Positions 19,100-24,089 of a stretch of 24,089 nucleotides of DNA are shown piece by piece. Below the pieces are notes generated by a model, which did not search any database, had not been told where the DNA came from, and saw only the letters and a list, made by a program, of their open reading frames with translations. The translations under genes and the position numbers were made by a program. The stretch is from Larix sibirica (Eukaryota; Streptophyta; Pinopsida; Pinales; Pinaceae), in contig NWUY0300051975.1 in assembly GCA_004151065.3 (NCBI GenBank), forward strand, positions 1 to 24,089, in the 5' to 3' direction. Within the stretch, counting starts at the first letter, position 1; each line of letters starts with the position of its first letter.

Positions 19100-20059
19100 T
19101 TCTACTAGTTATTCCATCCCTCTAAAGATGCATTCACATCTCTTAGTTCATCTCCTTGTCAATTTTGTCTCAAAAAGAGATATGCAAACATCTTGCTTAA
19201 GCTAATTAGTTTCTAGGTTTGGTTGGCACTTAACTAGGGACATCTTAGGTTTACCTTTGTGTGCATTAAGGATGAAGGATTATCATCCTTGACTAGGAGG
19301 TATTTGTTTTCTCTCCCCATGAAGATCATATCACTCATGTACATGTAAGGGCTAACACTACACTGCACATTAAGTGGCCCCATATCTACCTCCATTGCAT
19401 TAGTGTAGTTTGCACTTTTGGAAAATATGGTCTTGCACTACTTAGTAACTATGACCGCCACATCCTTAATTAATGATCCTAGTGGGTATGGGTGAGAATG
19501 GTCATGAACTTCCAATTCAAGCTTGCTCACTATATCCCCTATTGTGAGGTTCCCCTACAAATCAGAGTCAAATAGAGCATCCACCTTTGTCTTCTTAACT
19601 TGGAGCTCAATTTTGAAGAGTTGACATCTCCTTCTCCTTCTTGGGATGGAGGCTTCTCATGTTCACCTACCTTTATATTGTAATGTAGACAATCTTCTCA
19701 TCTACATCTTCACTGCTCTCTACTGAGTTAAATGAATACATGTTGAGCATGTTCTTATTCTTGGCCTCCTTACCATTTTTTGGTTTCAACTCCATATGTA
19801 GCTTACACTTATATTCAGTGTGACCATTGGTGTTCCAATGGTTACAGTGGTTTCATGGATCCTTGCATTTATCTGCAGTGTTGATGGTCATCTTGCCCCC
19901 TCCATTTCTTCTTCTCTCCTTAGAAGCACCCTATTGATCTGTCCACTTGGAACTATTTCGTTGGCCTTTCTTCTTGTCTATATCTCGATATTATGTTTAC
20001 ATATAGGCTTCATGAATGGTCTTATGTTTAAAGAGCATCACTTACCTCCTTATATAGTT
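19100..20059 (-). pseudogene. Gypsy-2 gag 3' part and protease region
   Basis: A zinc knuckle C-N-H-W-N-T-N-G-H-T-E-Y-K-C lies at 19805-19846 (second Cys is Trp), followed by KLHMELKPKNGKEAKNKN. The region to 19100 should hold the protease and spacer, but I find no clear DTG motif and the frame is broken many times. Confidence 0.55.
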
Positions 20060-20521
20060 GTGTAGACCACCCAAATGCTTGGGGACTATTATTATGTACC
20101 TTTGACCTAAATATGTAAACACACACAAGATATCCAAGAAAATAATAGAAATGATCCACACTTTATTAATATTAAATCCTTTAGTGTAGGGAAACACCTT
20201 ACAATTTATATTTTTATGGAAGGAATCCACTCATGTTCACTTGCCTCTTCGAGGGGGCAACCTCCTTTGAGCAAAGCTCCAAATACAATATACTCCACAC
20301 ATGATTCATAAGGACTCCATTATATATAACAAGAGGGATTTAATCATAACAACCTCCTAATTATGTAGTGTTCCTTCTTTAATGAGGCCACATTACATTT
20401 ATTCAATACTAACTACCATAGTGGATCTTATTTAAGAATAACAAACATAGTGGACCTAGTCCATTTTGGATTGAATGGCCTCCTCTATTATTTCCCTAAT
20501 GAGCCTTTTGACCCCCCCCCC
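20060..20521 (-). repeat. Nested LTR-like segment with poly-C (PPT) edge
   Basis: The segment begins TGTGTAGACC and runs to about 20508, followed by CCCCCCCCCCC (20512-20522), a PPT on the minus strand. A minus-strand TATA-like TTATATATAATGG lies near 20318. It contains TGTAGGGAAACACC and TTTATGGAAGGAATCCACT (20185-20231), resembling boxes in LTR A and LTR B. It sits within the gag region of gypsy 2. Ends are approximate; it might be a solo LTR or an element fragment. Confidence 0.4.
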
Positions 20522-21214
20522 CACATTACACCCCTAGGAAGAATCATAGCAACTACATCCAAAATATTGGGAGACATTCCCAACAAAACGACTTATTTTC
20601 TGAACTCAGTGGTGTACACTTGCAAACTCTACAATTGCATCTTCCAGTGGTAGTTGTCCCAGTGAACCCATTGGTCCTCTTCATACCCAATAGGGTAAAA
20701 TTTGGTATATAATGAGAGTTTTAAACACCTCCCACTTATATATTAGTGGATTTCCCTCCAACCTAAGTGTCTTCATAGAAATTCCCCATGAAGTTTGGGC
20801 ATGACCTTCTAGCTTTAGTGGGGAAAATGATATCTTCTACTTCTCTCGAATGTTATGCACGTTGAATTAGACTTCAAATTGTTCCAACCATTGACTCAAA
20901 TTCATAGCATCGATCTCCACTTAATAGAGCTTTATGTCCACTTTTTTTTATTTTGTTTCTGCTTTGAACAAAGGTAAAGAAGATGTGATGCAAGAACTTG
21001 GCCTCTCGTTCTCTAGTTATTCATGTTTCCTATCAAACTCTCACAAGTTAGTGTTACGAAGCTCCCTGAACATATTAACTTGCTCTCTAATGCTGACAAT
21101 AATATTGTCATACAACATGTGACGTTAGAAACTTGTGTTTCTAGTCTTATAAATCTCTCCTCCGAGTCTTCCATTGGAATGTTACTGTACTCCTCTACCA
21201 AGGTTATAGTTTGA
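20522..21214 (-). pseudogene. Gypsy-2 gag N-terminal part
   Basis: A 62-codon frame (21013-21201) reads MEDSEERFIRLETQVSNVTC, then LLSALESK, resembling the start of gypsy gag with its short coiled coil. Further down, fragments such as YEFESMVGTI and SREVEDIIFPTKARR (about 20830-20920) look like the gag core. Stops and shifts are frequent. Confidence 0.55.
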
Positions 21215-21284
21215 CATTGTTTCCCTTACCCCAAACTCTAGATCATAAAAAATTCCATAGAAACCTCAAAGAAAACTACTATAT

Positions 21285-22225
21285 TAACAATATGATATGT
21301 AAACTACCATGGATATTCCGATGGCCAATTTGTCACAACAAATCTTAAATGTTACAGTAAACATTTTGAAGTTATATTATGTTATGCATTGATTGCTTAT
21401 GATTAAAATGTAATATTATAAGCATAATGCTCAAAATATCAAAACGCTGTAGTAGTAAAAATAAGCAAACCATCAACAAAATGAGTGCATAATGTAACTT
21501 GGGAAACCCATCAAGAAGATGAACAGTGTGCCTTGTTCTTTTCTTCTTAGATATATAATGTAAAATAGAAATAAAGATAGACTCGCTCTAAAATTACACT
21601 AGGCAATGTCGAATGTGAATCAATGCTACATGATCTTCCTATGTTATACTAAATTATCCCACTACTTGCTCTTCATGGTAATGGAACACAAATCACTAGA
21701 ATATGACAAGAACCCCTTCCTTGCTTGGAAACTAAGTTTTTAAAATGCACTAATAGTTGCATGCGCTTATCATTAGAGCTTTTACATGTCCCAACTCTTA
21801 ATTAGGGTTAGCATTTGGACCCTCTAGAAACTTCTTGAAAGTCCACATGTTACTAGTTCCACTTGTGTGAGTAATAAGTGTTGATATGTCATCCACATGG
21901 CACCATGGCACTACAATGATCAAAGCATGGGTTTGTTTGTTTGAGGCATAACTTTCTCATGCAAACTTCATTTTAGACTTCTTTAGCTCAATGAAAAGCT
22001 CTCAACAAGCTCTTCAATTTCATAGTACCAAGACACAATCTCAAAAGTTTGACCTCCAAAAGCATTGCTTATTCCCTCAAACAAGATCTAAAGCTTTTAA
22101 GACCTCGAATCACCATATTGGGATACAAGCTTAAGATGGGCTTGATGAAGCAATGTCTATGATTTTTCACTTTAGAATGTGCCATAATGAATAATAATTA
22201 TATAGTAATCCATTTTAAATCACCT
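21285..22225 (-). repeat. Gypsy-2 5' LTR-like repeat
   Basis: Partner of 15890-16775 in the same orientation, ending near ATAGTAATCCATTTTAAATC. A possible degenerate PBS (minus strand ATGATCTAGAGTTTGG, about 21230-21245) lies between it and the gag start. The two LTRs differ by many substitutions and indels, which implies an old insertion. Confidence 0.55.
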
Positions 22226-22348
22226 TATGGCATGTACAAGGACTTGTAATGCCTTGTGTAATGAAGCATTCTCCTAATGACTTTTCTTGATGCATTCATT
22301 ATGTGGATTAGGAGATACATCTCTTAATGGTAGCCTCGCCAACTCACC

Positions 22349-22362
22349 ATATATATATATAA
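22349..22362. repeat. (AT)n microsatellite
   Basis: An alternating AT run of about 14 bases in non-coding sequence. Confidence 0.8.
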
Positions 22363-22387
22363 TCAACTCCCACCTCATCTAACAAAT

Positions 22388-22830
22388 ACAAGTCATCTCT
22401 ATGGTGGTGGTGTACTCCTTATTATCTCCTAACATCCAAAGCAGTATATTATTGGAGGGAGATTCACAACTTTATAATAGCAATGGATATTTATGGATTT
22501 TTCTAATAAATACTTCAATAAATATGGGTATTTTCTCAAGAATTTTCTAGGTAGGACTTCATTTTGTTAGTGAAAGCTTCAAAGATTTGTGTAGAGTTGA
22601 CTTACCTTAGCTAGCGAAGGGTTAACTTATATTTGTTAGTGAAAGTTAGTTAGCAAGGGATTAGCCCAACCCATATATCTTGTTGTAAACTCCCCCCCTT
22701 AGTTAATGTATACAAGTCAAGTACAATGTTATTCTTCTCCTTGTTATCTCCTTCATATCCAATGAGGTATATTATGGGAAGAAGATTCACAAGTTCATTA
22801 CAGCAAGGGATATTTAAGAATATCATGTGA
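22388..22830. repeat. Pair of diverged direct repeats, about 324-bp period
   Basis: ACAAGTCA... to GATATTTA is repeated at 22388-22510 and 22712-22830. Both share CTCCTTRTTATCTCC, TATATTAT, GGGAGATTCACAA-type and GGATATTTA blocks. Between them TTTGTTAGTGAAAG occurs twice (22564, 22640). No coding sequence is seen. Confidence 0.6.
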
Positions 22831-24089
22831 TTGAGCTAATCGATCACTTTCATTATGATCATTAAACTAAACAAAGATGAACTAACATTACTTATTTTCA
22901 CAAGGTTTATACATTCCTTCCCCGTCATGGTCTTAGAAAGTGGCCTTCACAAGCATTGTCAATGTACCAAGTGGACATCAAGTTTGCTTTCTTAAAATTT
23001 AGACACAAGCATACAAGTTCAACCTTGCTTCAGGTAAAAAAAAATTGCTTTATAAGTGTTTCACAAATTGTTTGTCGCTTGGAATAATATAGCCATGGTC
23101 TACTTAAATTTAGCAAGATGGGTGTGTAAGTATACATAAGCTTGTTATTTGTTGCATTCTTTTCCGTGGTACTTTATATTACTTTACTTCACTTTCTCAA
23201 GGATGACATTTAATACAATTGTCATTTCCCTAACATTTAATACATTTGTTATATATCAATCTTTGCAACTTTGAAGTGCATCCTAGCACAAAATTAATAG
23301 AAGGATAATGGTAAATTTGCAATACTCCTACTTCATTAATAATGGTAACCAACCATTGTATTAGACCAAAAGGAATAAGATGTCTGGTGTAACCATCCAT
23401 TGACATGACATTCTATGTAACCAAAACTCACATGATCAATGCCACTTGTTCATTGATGTTATAAAAGTCCCTTTTACTTATTTGCAGTTTAACAACTAAC
23501 CATTATTTTGCTCACTAAATATAAAGATTTTGTATGATAGGATCCGCACAGGGAATAGCTTGACCAAGTAAATATGGACTACACCTCAAAATAATAATAA
23601 AAGATCCACAAAAGGAATCCCTAAAAGGCATCCCATCTTATACCCCACAATGAAAGGAAGAGGGGATGACAGTTCAAAAAAAAAAATAAGGCGATGGAAC
23701 TGCTGCGATGAAACGCATGAGAGGTACCAACACAACAATTGAGAGTAGAGTCCAAGAAATAAGACTCATAATGTGTTGAGCATAAATACAATTTATTATA
23801 AAAAAAAATTATGTGGTTCACGGCTCCGAAGTATTGGTTGCTCGCTACATCCAGGAAAAACCACCCAAAATCTAGAGAACATTGGGAAGCCGAGTATTTC
23901 TACAAGTAAACCCATTGGCCCTTATTACGGGGTCTAACCCGGTGGGGGCTTCGAGTGAGGCCTTCAAACAAACTATACATAGCCACCTGGGGATTTGGAA
24001 CATGTTGAATAGATTGCAACCAATTTGGAACATGCATAGAAATAGTTGAAAGAGAAACTTGGTCATCAATTGTGCGAGAAAGAGCATCT
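22831..24089. other. Intergenic, no gene supported
   Basis: AT-rich sequence with poly-A runs (23036, 23678, 23800) and a direct repeat ATTTGGAACATG (near 23993 and 24028). The 71-codon minus frame at 23872-24087 has no recognisable domain and reaches close to the window edge. It might be part of a retroelement. Confidence 0.4.

Larger units (their letters stand above)
15890..22225 (-). mobile_element. Ty3/gypsy retrotransposon remnant 2, with LTR-like ends
   Basis: Diverged direct repeats at 15890-16775 and 21285-22225 flank minus-strand gag, zinc knuckle, RT, RNase H and integrase C-terminus in the Ty3/gypsy order. Internal frames are full of stops. The integrase core appears largely deleted: only about 370 bp lie between the RNase H end and the integrase C-terminal part. 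A further LTR-like segment sits in the gag region. At about 6.3 kb it is close to a normal gypsy length, but inactive. Exact ends and target-site duplications are not resolved. Confidence 0.8.

Overview
The window looks like a piece of a large, repeat-rich plant nuclear genome, most likely a gymnosperm. It is AT-rich and contains no bacterial operons. Its one recognisable host gene is the 5' part of a TIR-NB-LRR (TNL) resistance gene with a plant intron. The linker between TIR and NB-ARC (LDVAKYPTGLDEK) and the start MASSSYDVFLNHRGPDVK look like conifer TNLs; that lineage call rests on remembered family resemblance, not a search. Nearly everything else is decayed transposable-element sequence, mostly reading on the minus strand.

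Layout. 1-1700 holds a degenerate minus-strand coding remnant of about 560 codons that I do not recognise. 1980-2110 has a tRNA-like A/B box pair that may be a SINE head. 2438-2890 is a weak two-exon small-gene candidate. 2890-4650 has no gene, but three TATA-like sites on the plus strand. 4654 to about 6780 looks like a short minus-strand LTR element with a 5' PBS-like site, a PPT and one lysine/glutamate-rich open frame. About 6855-9905 is a minus-strand Ty3/gypsy element (gag, zinc knuckle, protease, RT, RNase H) lacking integrase and both LTRs. 9966-10410 is an unusual block with 21 GTAC tetranucleotides, two kinds of tandem repeat and a tRNA-like head. 10410-12480 is the upstream region of the TNL gene, with 30-, 50- and 36-bp tandem repeats.

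The TNL gene starts at 12481, splices at 12968/13075 with matching phase, and is lost in a 700-base run of N just after the P-loop. The sequence after the gap is not NB-ARC or LRR. It is an AT-rich stretch ending in a minus-strand copia-type PBS and a 194-bp LTR (14353-14561), so the gene is probably interrupted by a retrotransposon or the assembly is misjoined there.

From about 15890 to 22225 lies a second minus-strand Ty3/gypsy element with diverged LTR-like direct repeats at both ends. It retains gag, a zinc knuckle, RT, RNase H and an integrase C-terminus, and it has a further LTR-like insertion at about 20060-20508. The flanks of this element carry a related older repeat, including a 40-bp tandem array. 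The last 1.2 kb shows nothing I can support as a gene.

The reading frames of all elements are broken by stops and frameshifts, so I infer that none is active. The TNL exons are the only clearly intact coding sequence.
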